64,000 nucleotides of DNA from Allobosea sp. BH3 (GTDB taxonomy: Bacteria; Pseudomonadota; Alphaproteobacteria; Rhizobiales; Beijerinckiaceae), in NCBI RefSeq assembly GCF_025499465.1, contig NZ_JAIMCA010000008.1:1-64000 (forward strand), written 5' to 3'. Position 1 is the first letter of the stretch, and each line of letters begins with the position of its first letter. Below, one piece after another: positions 52,793 to 61,048 of this stretch. The notes beneath the pieces were generated by a model. That model saw nothing but the letters and a program-made list of their open reading frames with translations. It ran no database searches and had not been told where the DNA came from. The translations under genes and the position numbers were made by a program.

Positions 52793-53715
52793 GCGCCGAA
52801 CCGACCATTCTCGCACCCGTTGCCGCCGAGCCGCCGGCCTCGCGCCGCCGCCTCTTCGGCCGGCTGCTGACCAACCCTTCGGTTGCCATCGGCGGCTTCG
52901 TGCTGATCGTCATGGCTGTGATCGGGCTTCTCGCCCCCGTGCTGGGGACGCTCGATCCGACCGCGATCAACCCGAGCACGCGCAACCGCGTGCCCGGATT
53001 CGAGCGCACCATCCGCGCCGATGACGGCTCGAACTCCACATTCAAGCACCGGATGGGCACGGATTCGCTCGGTCGCGATGTTTTCAGCCGCGTCGTGTAC
53101 GGGGCGCGCATCTCGCTGGTGATCGCGATGACCGTGGCGCTGGCGAGCGTCGCCATCGGCCTCGTGATCGGGCTCGTCGCCGGCTATGTGCGCTGGCTCG
53201 ACGGGCCGATCATGCGAGTCATGGACGGGCTGATGGCGATACCGGGCATCCTGCTCGCCATCGCCGTGGTCTCGCTGTTCCGGGCGGGGCTGGCGGCAGT
53301 GGTCGTCGCGATCATCGTGCCGGAGATTCCACGCGTCGTGCGCCTCGTGCGCTCCGTCGTGCTGTCGGTGCGTGAGGAGCCTTATGTCGAGGCCGCCATC
53401 ATGGCCGGCACCCGCGTGCCCCTGCTGATGGCGCGCCATATCCTGCCCAACACGGTCGCGCCGCTGATCGTGCAGGGCACCTTCATCGCCGCCTCGGCCA
53501 TTCTCGTCGAAGCGATCCTCTCCTTCCTCGGCATCGGCATCCCGCCCGAGACGCCGAGCTGGGGCAACATCATGGCCGAGGGCCGCAACCTCTTCCGCGT
53601 CTTCCCGCACAACATCCTCTATCCCGGCGTCTTCCTGGGGCTGACGGTGCTGGCGGTGAACATGCTGGGCGATGGCCTGCGCGACACGCTCGACCCGAAG
53701 ATGGCCGGCCGATGA
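52789..53715 (+). CDS. dppC: Peptide ABC transporter permease (DppC-like)
   Basis: This second permease has 308 residues. It has the N-terminal helix VAIGGFVLIVMAVIGLLAPV, HRMGTDSLGRDVFSRVVYGA (DppC signature), and the EAA loop VEAAIMAGTRVPLLMARHIL followed by ILSFLGIGIPPETPSWGNIM. The start is TTG at 52789, overlapping the dppB stop by four bases (TTGA); no ATG exists before the first helix, so TTG is likely. Confidence 0.92.
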   Translation: MSAEPTILAPVAAEPPASRRRLFGRLLTNPSVAIGGFVLIVMAVIGLLAPVLGTLDPTAINPSTRNRVPGFERTIRADDGSNSTFKHRMGTDSLGRDVFSRVVYGARISLVIAMTVALASVAIGLVIGLVAGYVRWLDGPIMRVMDGLMAIPGILLAIAVVSLFRAGLAAVVVAIIVPEIPRVVRLVRSVVLSVREEPYVEAAIMAGTRVPLLMARHILPNTVAPLIVQGTFIAASAILVEAILSFLGIGIPPETPSWGNIMAEGRNLFRVFPHNILYPGVFLGLTVLAVNMLGDGLRDTLDPKMAGR

Positions 53716-55349
53716 ACGACGCTTCCACTCCCGAAACACCCACTCCAGTCCTGGAAATCTCCGGGCTCTCCATCGCCCTGCCGGGCGGCGGCGACCGGGC
53801 GCGCGCGGTCGACAACGTCTCCTTTTCGGTGGGCGCGGGCGAGATCGTCTGTGTCGTCGGCGAATCCGGCTCCGGCAAGTCGGTCACCGCTTTTTCGGTG
53901 ATGGGTCTGCTGGCCAAGGTGCTGAAGCCCGTCGCCGGCGAGATCAAGCTGGAGGGCGAGAACGTTCTCGCCGCCACACCCCAGAGGCTCAGGGCGCTGC
54001 GCGGCGACCGCATGGCGATGATCTTCCAGGAGCCGATGACGGCGCTCAACCCGGTGCTGACCATCGGCGACCAGATCGACGAGGTGTTGCGCATCCATAC
54101 CGAGCTCGGGCCGGCGGAGCGCCGCGCCAAGGTGCTCGGCATCCTGGAGGCGATGCGACTGCCGGACCCGGAGCGCATTCACGCCTCCTATCCGCACCAG
54201 CTCTCGGGCGGGCAACGACAGCGCGTGATGATCGCGGCGGCGCTCATCCTCGATCCGGCGCTGCTGATCGCCGACGAGCCGACGACCGCGCTCGACGTCA
54301 CGACCCAGGCGCAGATCCTCAAGCTCATCAAGGAGATGCAGGAGCGGCGCGGCACCGGCGTGCTCTTCATCACCCATGATTTCGGCGTCGTCAGCGAGAT
54401 CGCCGACCGGGTGGTGGTGATGGAGAAGGGCAGGGTGGTCGAGCAGGGGCCGGCCGAGCAGATCCTGAAACGGCCGCAGCATCCCTACACCCGCATGCTG
54501 ATCGCCGCCGTGCCAAGCCTGAAGCCGGCGGTGCGGCCGGAGCCGACCGGGACGCTCGCGCTGGAAACAGCCGGGCTTGGCAAGACCTATCGTTCGGGCG
54601 GGCTGTTCAAGAAGGACCGCGTGGTGCGCGCGGCGACCGATGTCGCGATCCGGGTGCGGCGCGGCGAGACGGTGGGGATCGTCGGCGAGTCCGGCTCCGG
54701 CAAGACCACGGTGGCGCGCTGCGTCGCCCGGCTGATGGCGCCGAGCGAGGGGCAGATCATGGTGTCGGACATCGACATCGCACAGATGCCCGAGCGCAGG
54801 CTCAGGCCCTATCGCCGCAAGATCCAGGTCGTATTCCAGGATCCGTTCCGTTCGCTCAACCCGCGCCGGACCGTCGGCCAGTCGATCGTCGAGGGGCCGG
54901 TCAATTTCGGGCTGACGCCCGCCGCTGCCCTGGTGCGGGCGCGCGAGTTGATGACCTTGGTGGGGCTGCAGCCAGACGCGCTGGAGCGCTATCCGCACCA
55001 GTTCTCCGGCGGCCAGCGCCAGCGCATCGCGATTGCGCGCGCGCTCGCCATGGAGCCGGAGATTCTGATCGCGGACGAGGCCGTCTCGGCACTCGACGTC
55101 TCTGTGCAGAAGCAGGTGCTCGCCCTGCTCGACGACGTGCAGAAGCGTTTCGACCTCGCCATCCTGTTCATCACCCATGATCTGCGCGTCGCGGCGCAGA
55201 TCTGCGACCGCGTCGTGGTGATGGAAAAGGGGCAGGTGGTCGAGCAGGGCGTCACGTCCGAGGTGTTCTCGGCGCCTGCCCATCCCTATACGCGCAGCCT
55301 GATCGAAGCCGCGCCGGGGCGGGATTTCGCGACGGGCGAGGGTGGCTAG
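53712..55349 (+). CDS. Fused double ATPase of the peptide ABC transporter (DppD-DppF)
   Basis: Both ATPases are in one chain of 545 residues. First half: Walker A GESGSGKSVTAFSV, signature YPHQLSGGQRQRVMIAAALI, Walker B LLIADEPTTALDV. Second half: Walker A GESGSGKTTVARCV, signature YPHQFSGGQRQRIAIARAL, Walker B ILIADEAVSALDV. Each half also shows its H-loop (FITHDFGVV and FITHDLRVA) and the oligopeptide-family C-terminal segment HPYTRMLIAAVPSL, echoed by HPYTRSLIEAAPG. The fused form occurs in GsiA/YejF-type systems. ATG overlaps the dppC stop (ATGA). It closes the operon. Confidence 0.95.
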   Translation: MNDASTPETPTPVLEISGLSIALPGGGDRARAVDNVSFSVGAGEIVCVVGESGSGKSVTAFSVMGLLAKVLKPVAGEIKLEGENVLAATPQRLRALRGDRMAMIFQEPMTALNPVLTIGDQIDEVLRIHTELGPAERRAKVLGILEAMRLPDPERIHASYPHQLSGGQRQRVMIAAALILDPALLIADEPTTALDVTTQAQILKLIKEMQERRGTGVLFITHDFGVVSEIADRVVVMEKGRVVEQGPAEQILKRPQHPYTRMLIAAVPSLKPAVRPEPTGTLALETAGLGKTYRSGGLFKKDRVVRAATDVAIRVRRGETVGIVGESGSGKTTVARCVARLMAPSEGQIMVSDIDIAQMPERRLRPYRRKIQVVFQDPFRSLNPRRTVGQSIVEGPVNFGLTPAAALVRARELMTLVGLQPDALERYPHQFSGGQRQRIAIARALAMEPEILIADEAVSALDVSVQKQVLALLDDVQKRFDLAILFITHDLRVAAQICDRVVVMEKGQVVEQGVTSEVFSAPAHPYTRSLIEAAPGRDFATGEGG

Positions 55350-55354
55350 CGCTC

Positions 55355-55447
55355 CGTCATGGTCGGGCTTGTCCCGGCCATCCACGTCTCCGCTGGTCGA
55401 GCGTCGCGTTCAAGACGTGGATGCTCGCCACAAGGGCGAGCATGACG
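55355..55447. repeat. Extragenic palindrome (cgtcatggtcgggctt type)
   Basis: The outer arms cgtcatg (55355-55361) and catgacg (55441-55447) enclose ggtcgggcttgtcccggcc, ccacgtct with agacgtgg, and atgctcgcc/gggcgagcat. It begins six bases after the ABC operon's stop and lies between convergent genes, so it may also stop transcription from both sides. Confidence 0.7.
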
Positions 55448-55471
55448 CAAGCGGGAACTGCGTCGGGGCGC

Positions 55472-57823
55472 TCAAGCCCGCCCGTGAATGAGCCTCCAGA
55501 TCGCCAGCGGGGTCGCCGGCATGTCGACATGCTTCACGCCATAGGGCGAAAGCGCGTCGACGATCGCGTTCATCACCGAGGGCAGGGAGCCTGCGCATCC
55601 GGCCTCGCCGCAGCCCTTGGCGCCGAGCCGGTTGGTCTTGGCCGGGACGCCCTGGCTGGCGAAGGAGAAGAACGGCACGTCGTTGGCGCGCGGCATGGCG
55701 TAGTCCATGTAGGAACCGGTCATGAGCTGGCCGGAGTCGTCATAGGTCGTCATCTCGTAGATCGCCTGGCCAATGCCCTGCACGACCCCGCCATGGAGCT
55801 GCCCCTCGACGATCATCGGGTTCACCACCGTGCCGAAGTCGTTGACCATGATGTAGCTGGCGATCTCGATGCGGCCCGTATCAGGATCGATCTCGACTTC
55901 GGCAATGTGGCAGCCATTCGGATAGGCTGACGGCGCGGCCTTGAAGACGTGGTCGACATCGAGCGTGCGGGGCAAATCCTCGGGCAGGGACGGGGCGGTC
56001 CGCAGCCTGGCGGCGATCTCCATGACGCCTATCGAGCGGTCGGTGCCCGCAATCGCGAAGCGGCCCTTGGCGAACTCGATGTCGGCGACACCCGCTTCGA
56101 GGAAATGGGCGGCGAGCAGCTTGCCCTTCTCGATGACGAGGTCGCTCGCCTCCAGGATCGCCGAGCCGCTCGCCATGATCGACTTGGAGCCGCCCGTGCC
56201 GCCGCCGGCGATCAGGCGGTCGCTGTCGCCCTGCACGAGGCGGATCTTGTCGAAGGGCACGCCGAGCGCACTGGTCAGCACCTGTGCGAAGGGCGTCCAG
56301 TGACCCTGCCCGTAGTCGAGCGTGCCGGTAACGATGGTCACGGTGCCGTCCGGCTCGAAATGGATGCCGCCCATCTCGTTGCTCGGGGGCGCGGTGACCT
56401 CCAGATAGCAGCCGATGCCGCGGCCGCGCAGCTTGCCGGCCTTCCGGCTCTGGCGCAGGCGGGCCTTGTAGCCCTTCCAGTCCGCCGTCTCGAGCGCCTG
56501 GGCGACGAGGGCCGGGAAATCGCCGCTATCGTAGACCGTTCCGACCGGCGTGGCCCAGGGTAGCTTCTCCGATGGGACCAGGTTGCGCTGCCGCAGCACG
56601 GCCTGGTCGATCCCCATCTCGGTGGCGGCGGCATCGATCAGCCGCTCCATGAAATAGTTGCCCTCGGGGCGGCCGGCGCCGCGATAGGCCGCGATCGGCA
56701 CGGTATTGGTGACGACGCATTTGGTCTGCACCTCGACCAGCGGCGTCCGGTACATGCCGACGCTGTTCTTGCCGATGTTGAGCGTCGCCATCATCGGCCC
56801 GACCGGCGAGAGATAGGCGCCGAGATTGCCGATGCCGCTGAAGCGCGTCGCCAAGAAGCGGCCGCGCGCATCGAGCGCAAGCTCGGCGTCGAAGACCATA
56901 TCGCGCCCATGATGGTCCGAGACGAAGCTCTCGGAGCGCAGGTCGGTCCATTTCACCGGCTTCTTGAGCAGGCGGGCGGCGTGCAGCAGCACGACATATT
57001 CCGGGAACACCGCCGACTTCATGCCGAAGGAGCCGCCGACATGACCCGTGAGCAGATGCATCCGGTTTGCGGGCACGCCCATCGCCGAAGCGAGGTTGTT
57101 GCGCATGCCGAAGGCCCCCTGGCTCGGGGCGCGCAGCACATAGCGCTTGGCCTTGCCGTCATAGCTCGCGATGGCGGAACGCGGCTCGATCGGGTTCACG
57201 ATGATGCGGTTGTTGACGATCCGCAGCCTGGTGACATGCGCCGCATCGGCGAAGGCGGCGGCGACCTTGCCGGCATCGCCGAAATGGAAGTCGCAGATCA
57301 GGTTGCCCGGCACGTCGTCATAGAGCTGCGGCGCATCGCCCGCGAGCGCCTGCTCTCCCGAGGTGATGGCGGGCAGGACGTCGATATCGAGGAAGACGGC
57401 CTCGGCGGCGTCGCGCGCCTGCACGGCCGTACGGGCCACGACCATGGCCACCGGATCGCCGACGAAGCGGACCTTACCGGCCGCCAGAGCCTTGCGGACC
57501 GGCCGCTTCATCGGCGTGCCATCGCGGTTGGGAACGTCCACGACGCATTTCAGGGTGTCGTAGCCCTGACCTTCCAGATCTTCGGCCGTATAGACCGCGA
57601 CGACGCCCTTCATGGCTTTCGCCGTCTCGACATCGATGCCCTTGATGACGCCATGCGCATGCGGGCTGCGGACGAAGGCCGCGTAGAGCTGCCCCTCGAC
57701 GGAGAGGTCGTCGGTGTAGCGGCCGTCACCCTGCACCAGGGTCGCATCCTCGTTGCGGAGGACCGGCTGGCCGATTCCGAAATCCGGCGTGGAAAGCTCG
57801 GACGGGGAGGTGCGCATGTTCAT
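55472..57823 (-). CDS. Molybdenum hydroxylase large subunit, form II CoxL-like, orphan
   Basis: This is the molybdopterin-binding subunit of a xanthine dehydrogenase/CO dehydrogenase-family enzyme, 783 residues. It begins with a CoxL-like N-terminus (VLRNEDATLVQGDGRYTDDL, AAFVRSPHAHGVIKGIDVE). Cofactor motifs: LTGHVGGSFGMKSAVFPEYV, AAYRGAGRPEGNYFMERLID and GAKGCGEAGCAGSLPSVMNA with the active-site Glu. The AYRGAGR loop is the form II type, not the AYRCSFR of true CO dehydrogenase, so oxidation of an aromatic, N-heterocyclic or aldehyde substrate is more likely. No FeS or FAD subunit gene is within several kilobases. Start at 57823 has only a weak ribosome site; 57817 is possible. Confidence 0.9.
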   Translation of the reverse strand: MNMRTSPSELSTPDFGIGQPVLRNEDATLVQGDGRYTDDLSVEGQLYAAFVRSPHAHGVIKGIDVETAKAMKGVVAVYTAEDLEGQGYDTLKCVVDVPNRDGTPMKRPVRKALAAGKVRFVGDPVAMVVARTAVQARDAAEAVFLDIDVLPAITSGEQALAGDAPQLYDDVPGNLICDFHFGDAGKVAAAFADAAHVTRLRIVNNRIIVNPIEPRSAIASYDGKAKRYVLRAPSQGAFGMRNNLASAMGVPANRMHLLTGHVGGSFGMKSAVFPEYVVLLHAARLLKKPVKWTDLRSESFVSDHHGRDMVFDAELALDARGRFLATRFSGIGNLGAYLSPVGPMMATLNIGKNSVGMYRTPLVEVQTKCVVTNTVPIAAYRGAGRPEGNYFMERLIDAAATEMGIDQAVLRQRNLVPSEKLPWATPVGTVYDSGDFPALVAQALETADWKGYKARLRQSRKAGKLRGRGIGCYLEVTAPPSNEMGGIHFEPDGTVTIVTGTLDYGQGHWTPFAQVLTSALGVPFDKIRLVQGDSDRLIAGGGTGGSKSIMASGSAILEASDLVIEKGKLLAAHFLEAGVADIEFAKGRFAIAGTDRSIGVMEIAARLRTAPSLPEDLPRTLDVDHVFKAAPSAYPNGCHIAEVEIDPDTGRIEIASYIMVNDFGTVVNPMIVEGQLHGGVVQGIGQAIYEMTTYDDSGQLMTGSYMDYAMPRANDVPFFSFASQGVPAKTNRLGAKGCGEAGCAGSLPSVMNAIVDALSPYGVKHVDMPATPLAIWRLIHGRA

Positions 57824-57998
57824 GGGGATATACCGCGAAGTGAGCCGGAGGCCGATGCCCCGTAGAATAGAACTAAACTGCCCCGAAAAGGCGGCGCCCG
57901 CCTTGCAAGGGCCGCATGGGCGCCATCCCCGCCAGGCCGGCGAATGGCGCCGAACGCAATGCGCGCTTAGGCGGAATCTGATGATGTCGGGGGGATTT

Positions 57999-58072
57999 TG
58001 GAGCGGGTACCGGGAATCGAACCCGGGTATTCAGCTTGGAAGGCTGCTGCTCTACCATTGAGCTACACCCGC
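57999..58072 (-). tRNA. tRNA-Gly (UCC)
   Basis: On the minus strand, acceptor GCGGGTG pairs with TACCCGC (one G-T), with a T discriminator and encoded CCA (57999-58001). The D-arm is GCTCAATGGTAGAGC, the anticodon stem-loop CAGCCTTCCAAGCTG (anticodon TCC, glycine GGA codons), and the T-arm CCGGGTTCGATTCCCGG. Length without CCA is 71. Confidence 0.95.
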
Positions 58073-58154
58073 ATGGGGGCCAAATTCCCCATCGCACCGG
58101 CAGGTGTCAAGGGGAGTGCGGCGCCGGCCCCGGCTTTGTTTGCGCTCTCGTCCC

Positions 58155-59183
58155 TCAGAGCTTCGGCCAGGTATCCGAGAGGCGATAGCCGGCCGGCCAG
58201 GGATCGTCGGGGTCGAGCATGAGCTGGTGCGTGCCGGTGATCCAGGCGCTGCCGGTGATGCGCGGGACGATTGCCGGCGTATCGCCGATCCGGGTCAGGC
58301 TCTCGATCTCGCAGTCGAAGCGCGAGCCGATGATGGAGAGGCCGATGAAGGGTTCGCCGACAGCGAGCTGCCCGCGGGCATGGAGCACGGCCATGCGGGC
58401 CGAGCAGCCGGTGCCCGTCGGCGAGCGGTCGATCTTGCCGGGGCGGATCGCCACCGCATTGCGCCCAGTCAATACGCCGTCGATACGCTCCACCGGGGCG
58501 GCGAACTGACAGAAGGAAATATGGTCCCAGGCCGTGTCGCCGGGATGGGCGAAGCCGAGCTGCTCGTTGGCGGCGCGGGTGATCTTCATGCCGGTCTCGG
58601 CGATCTCGCGCGCCTCGTCGGGCGCGATCTTGAAGCCGAGGCGCGCCGCATCGACGATGACGAAGCTGTCGCCGCCATAGGCGATGTCCACGGTGAGCGT
58701 GCCGAGCCCCGCGACCTCGATGGTCGCATCGAGCTGCGCGGCGAAGGAGGGCACGTTGCGGACGCTGATGGACTGGGCCTTGCCGTTCCGGCAGCTGGCG
58801 CGGATCTCGATCAGCCCGGCCGGGGCCTCCAGCACGATCTCGGTCAGCGGCTCCTGCATCGGCAGGATGCCGGTATCGAGCAGGACGGTCGCGACGCAGA
58901 TCGAATTGGAGCCGGACATGGGCGGCGTATCGGCCGGCTCCATGATGATCCAGCCCATCTGCGCGCGCGGGTCCTTGGGCGGCACGAGCAGGTTGACGTG
59001 CCGGAAGACCCCGCCGCGCGGCTCGTTGAGGACGAAGTTGCGCAGCTTCTCGTCGGTGGCGATGAAGCGCGACTGCTCCCAGATCGAGGCGCCCGGCGGC
59101 GGCTGCACCCCGCCGACGATGACGTCCCCGACCTCGCCGGCCGCGTGGCAGCTGACGACATGGATGAGCTTGCTGCTGCGCAT
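58155..59183 (-). CDS. Proline racemase superfamily protein with Ser90/Thr256 in place of both Cys
   Basis: The superfamily epimerises or dehydrates proline and hydroxyprolines with two facing acid/base residues. 342 residues. The fold is clear: IHVVSCHAAGEVGDVIVGGV, FRHVNLLVPPKDPRAQMGWI, AYGGDSFVIVDAA and CEIESLTRIGDTPAIVPRIT. The first catalytic loop reads PPMSGSNSICVATVL (Ser90 where racemases have Cys) and the second DRSPTGTGCSARMAVLHARG (Thr256 instead of Cys). Thr at the second position is known in trans-3-hydroxy-L-proline dehydratases; Ser at the first occurs in some epimerases. The combination makes racemase activity doubtful and the substrate open. Confidence 0.85.
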   Translation of the reverse strand: MRSSKLIHVVSCHAAGEVGDVIVGGVQPPPGASIWEQSRFIATDEKLRNFVLNEPRGGVFRHVNLLVPPKDPRAQMGWIIMEPADTPPMSGSNSICVATVLLDTGILPMQEPLTEIVLEAPAGLIEIRASCRNGKAQSISVRNVPSFAAQLDATIEVAGLGTLTVDIAYGGDSFVIVDAARLGFKIAPDEAREIAETGMKITRAANEQLGFAHPGDTAWDHISFCQFAAPVERIDGVLTGRNAVAIRPGKIDRSPTGTGCSARMAVLHARGQLAVGEPFIGLSIIGSRFDCEIESLTRIGDTPAIVPRITGSAWITGTHQLMLDPDDPWPAGYRLSDTWPKL

Positions 59184-59421
59184 CTTGCGATCCCGGTGGC
59201 GGCTGGCGGCAGCCTAGAGGCCGGCGCAGGGCTTGCACAGCGGGTGCGGAATCCGGTGCTCTGCCGCTGATGACTGCCACGGCCTTTCGGCTATCATCCC
59301 GGGTTCCATAGCGGGATCGCCGTGATTTCCTGCCCACCCGCGTCGCCCGATCCTGCGAACGGATGAGGCGCGCCGGGTGCGGCCGGGGTGGAATGATCGC
59401 AACCGAGCCGGGCGGGCAACG

Positions 59422-60984
59422 ATGACGAGTGCTTCAACGATCAACCCCTATGATGCGGTGGCCTATCCGGGGCATGCCTTCTCGCAGACCCATCCGGCGC
59501 GGCTGGCGACGATAGCGCATTTCCATGGGATGAGCCCGGCGTCGCCCTCGGCCATGCGGGTGCTCGAGCTCGGCTGCGGGCGCGGTGGCAACCTCATTCC
59601 GATGGCCGCGCAGTTTCCCGGCAGTTCCTTCCTCGGCATCGACCTGAGCGGGGATTCGATCCGGCAGGCGCAGCAGAACACGGCCGAGCTCGGGCTGACC
59701 AATCTCGAATTTCGGCAGGAGGACATCCTGGCGCTGCCGCCAGGGCTCGGCCAGTTCGACTATATCATCGCCCATGGCGTCTATTCCTGGGTGCCGGATG
59801 CGGTGCGCGAGCGCATCATCGCGCTCTACGGGGAGCTGCTGGCGCCGCATGGGGTGGCCTATGTCAGCTACAACGCTCTGCCCGGCTGCCGGCTGCGCGA
59901 TCTGGCGCGGGACGTCATGCTCTATGCGGTGCGCGACATCGAGGACCCGCGCGAACGGGTGAAGGTGGCGCGGGCGGCGCTGAAGGAGGTGGCGGAGGCC
60001 AGCGAGCCCGAAAGCTTCCACGGCGTGGCCTTGCGGGAACGCTACAAGCAGATCGAGGGCATTCCCGACAACGTCCTATACCATGACGATCTCAACCCCG
60101 GCGCGCGCGCCTTCGCGCTGCATGAGGTGCTGTCGGCGGCGGGGCGGCACGGACTGCAGTTCCTGGCGGAAGCGTCGTTCCCGAATGCTTTCGGTGGGGC
60201 GCGGGGGCCAGCGCAGCGGATGCTGGCTCAGATCCCGATCGAGCAGGCGGACCAGCGCGAGCAGATGCTGGACCTGCTGATCGGGCGGGCCTTCCGCGAG
60301 ACGCTGCTATGCCGGGCCGGGCTGCCGCTGAGGCGCGGCATCGCGGCAGATGCGCTGCGGCCTTATTGGCTCGCAGCCGATGTCCGGCCTGCGCCGCCCG
60401 AGGCGGAGAAGGAGGCCAAGCCCGGCGTCGAGCGATTCGTCTTCAAGGAGGGCGTCGGCCTCGCTGTCGATCTGCCGCTCTGCAAGGCTGCGCTCGGAAT
60501 CCTGGGCGGGGCCTGGCCGGCCAGCGTCGCCTGGGACGACCTCGTCGAACGATCCTGCAACGAGGTCGGGATCGGGAACGGTCCCGAGCGCGCGCAGGAG
60601 ATCGCCCGGCTGGAAGAGGCCCTGATCGCGATCTTCAAGGCAGGGCTGCTCGACACCCGCCTGGAGCCGCCGGCCTTGACGGCCGAGGTCGGCGACAGGC
60701 CCGCTGTCAGCCCGGTCGCCCGCTGGCAGGCGTCGACCGCATCGCTGGTGACCGATCTGCGCCACAGCTCGGTGCAACTCGACAGCATCGTGCTGCGCAA
60801 GTTCGTCAGCCTGCTCGACGGCTCGCGTGACCAGCGCATGCTGCTCGACGCGATGAACGCCTTCCTGGCGGAGGCCCGCGCGGCCGGCGCCGGCGCGCCG
60901 GATGTTCCCGAGCGCGCGACGGCGGAGGAGGTTGCGATGCACCTGAAGGACATCGCGCGGCTCGGTCTGCTGCGCGCATCTTAA
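59422..60984 (+). CDS. Class I SAM methyltransferase with methyltransferase regulatory domain
   Basis: This 520-residue protein has a SAM-binding domain from about residue 35: motif I VLELGCGRGGNLIPMAAQFP, SSFLGIDLSGDSIRQAQQNT (acidic ribose-binding Asp), EFRQEDILALPPGLGQFDYI and GVYSWVPDAVRERI. The central part (YNALPGCRLRDLARDVMLYA onward) matches the methyltransferase regulatory domain, and a long helical C-terminus follows. Proteins with this layout resemble lysine methyltransferases such as rickettsial PKMT; the target here is unknown. ATG at 59422 follows GGGCGGG; an in-frame ATG also exists at 59395 upstream. Confidence 0.85.
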   Translation: MTSASTINPYDAVAYPGHAFSQTHPARLATIAHFHGMSPASPSAMRVLELGCGRGGNLIPMAAQFPGSSFLGIDLSGDSIRQAQQNTAELGLTNLEFRQEDILALPPGLGQFDYIIAHGVYSWVPDAVRERIIALYGELLAPHGVAYVSYNALPGCRLRDLARDVMLYAVRDIEDPRERVKVARAALKEVAEASEPESFHGVALRERYKQIEGIPDNVLYHDDLNPGARAFALHEVLSAAGRHGLQFLAEASFPNAFGGARGPAQRMLAQIPIEQADQREQMLDLLIGRAFRETLLCRAGLPLRRGIAADALRPYWLAADVRPAPPEAEKEAKPGVERFVFKEGVGLAVDLPLCKAALGILGGAWPASVAWDDLVERSCNEVGIGNGPERAQEIARLEEALIAIFKAGLLDTRLEPPALTAEVGDRPAVSPVARWQASTASLVTDLRHSSVQLDSIVLRKFVSLLDGSRDQRMLLDAMNAFLAEARAAGAGAPDVPERATAEEVAMHLKDIARLGLLRAS

Positions 60985-61048
60985 TTGTCCTCGGGCTAGA
61001 GGCGTCGTAACCTTGCGGAAGGGAGCGAAGGAGCGCGAGACCGGTAGG

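Noticed and set aside
55472..57823. Aerobic carbon monoxide dehydrogenase
   Set aside because: The loop reads AYRGAGR, not the AYRCSFR of true CO-oxidising enzymes, and the small and medium subunits are absent.
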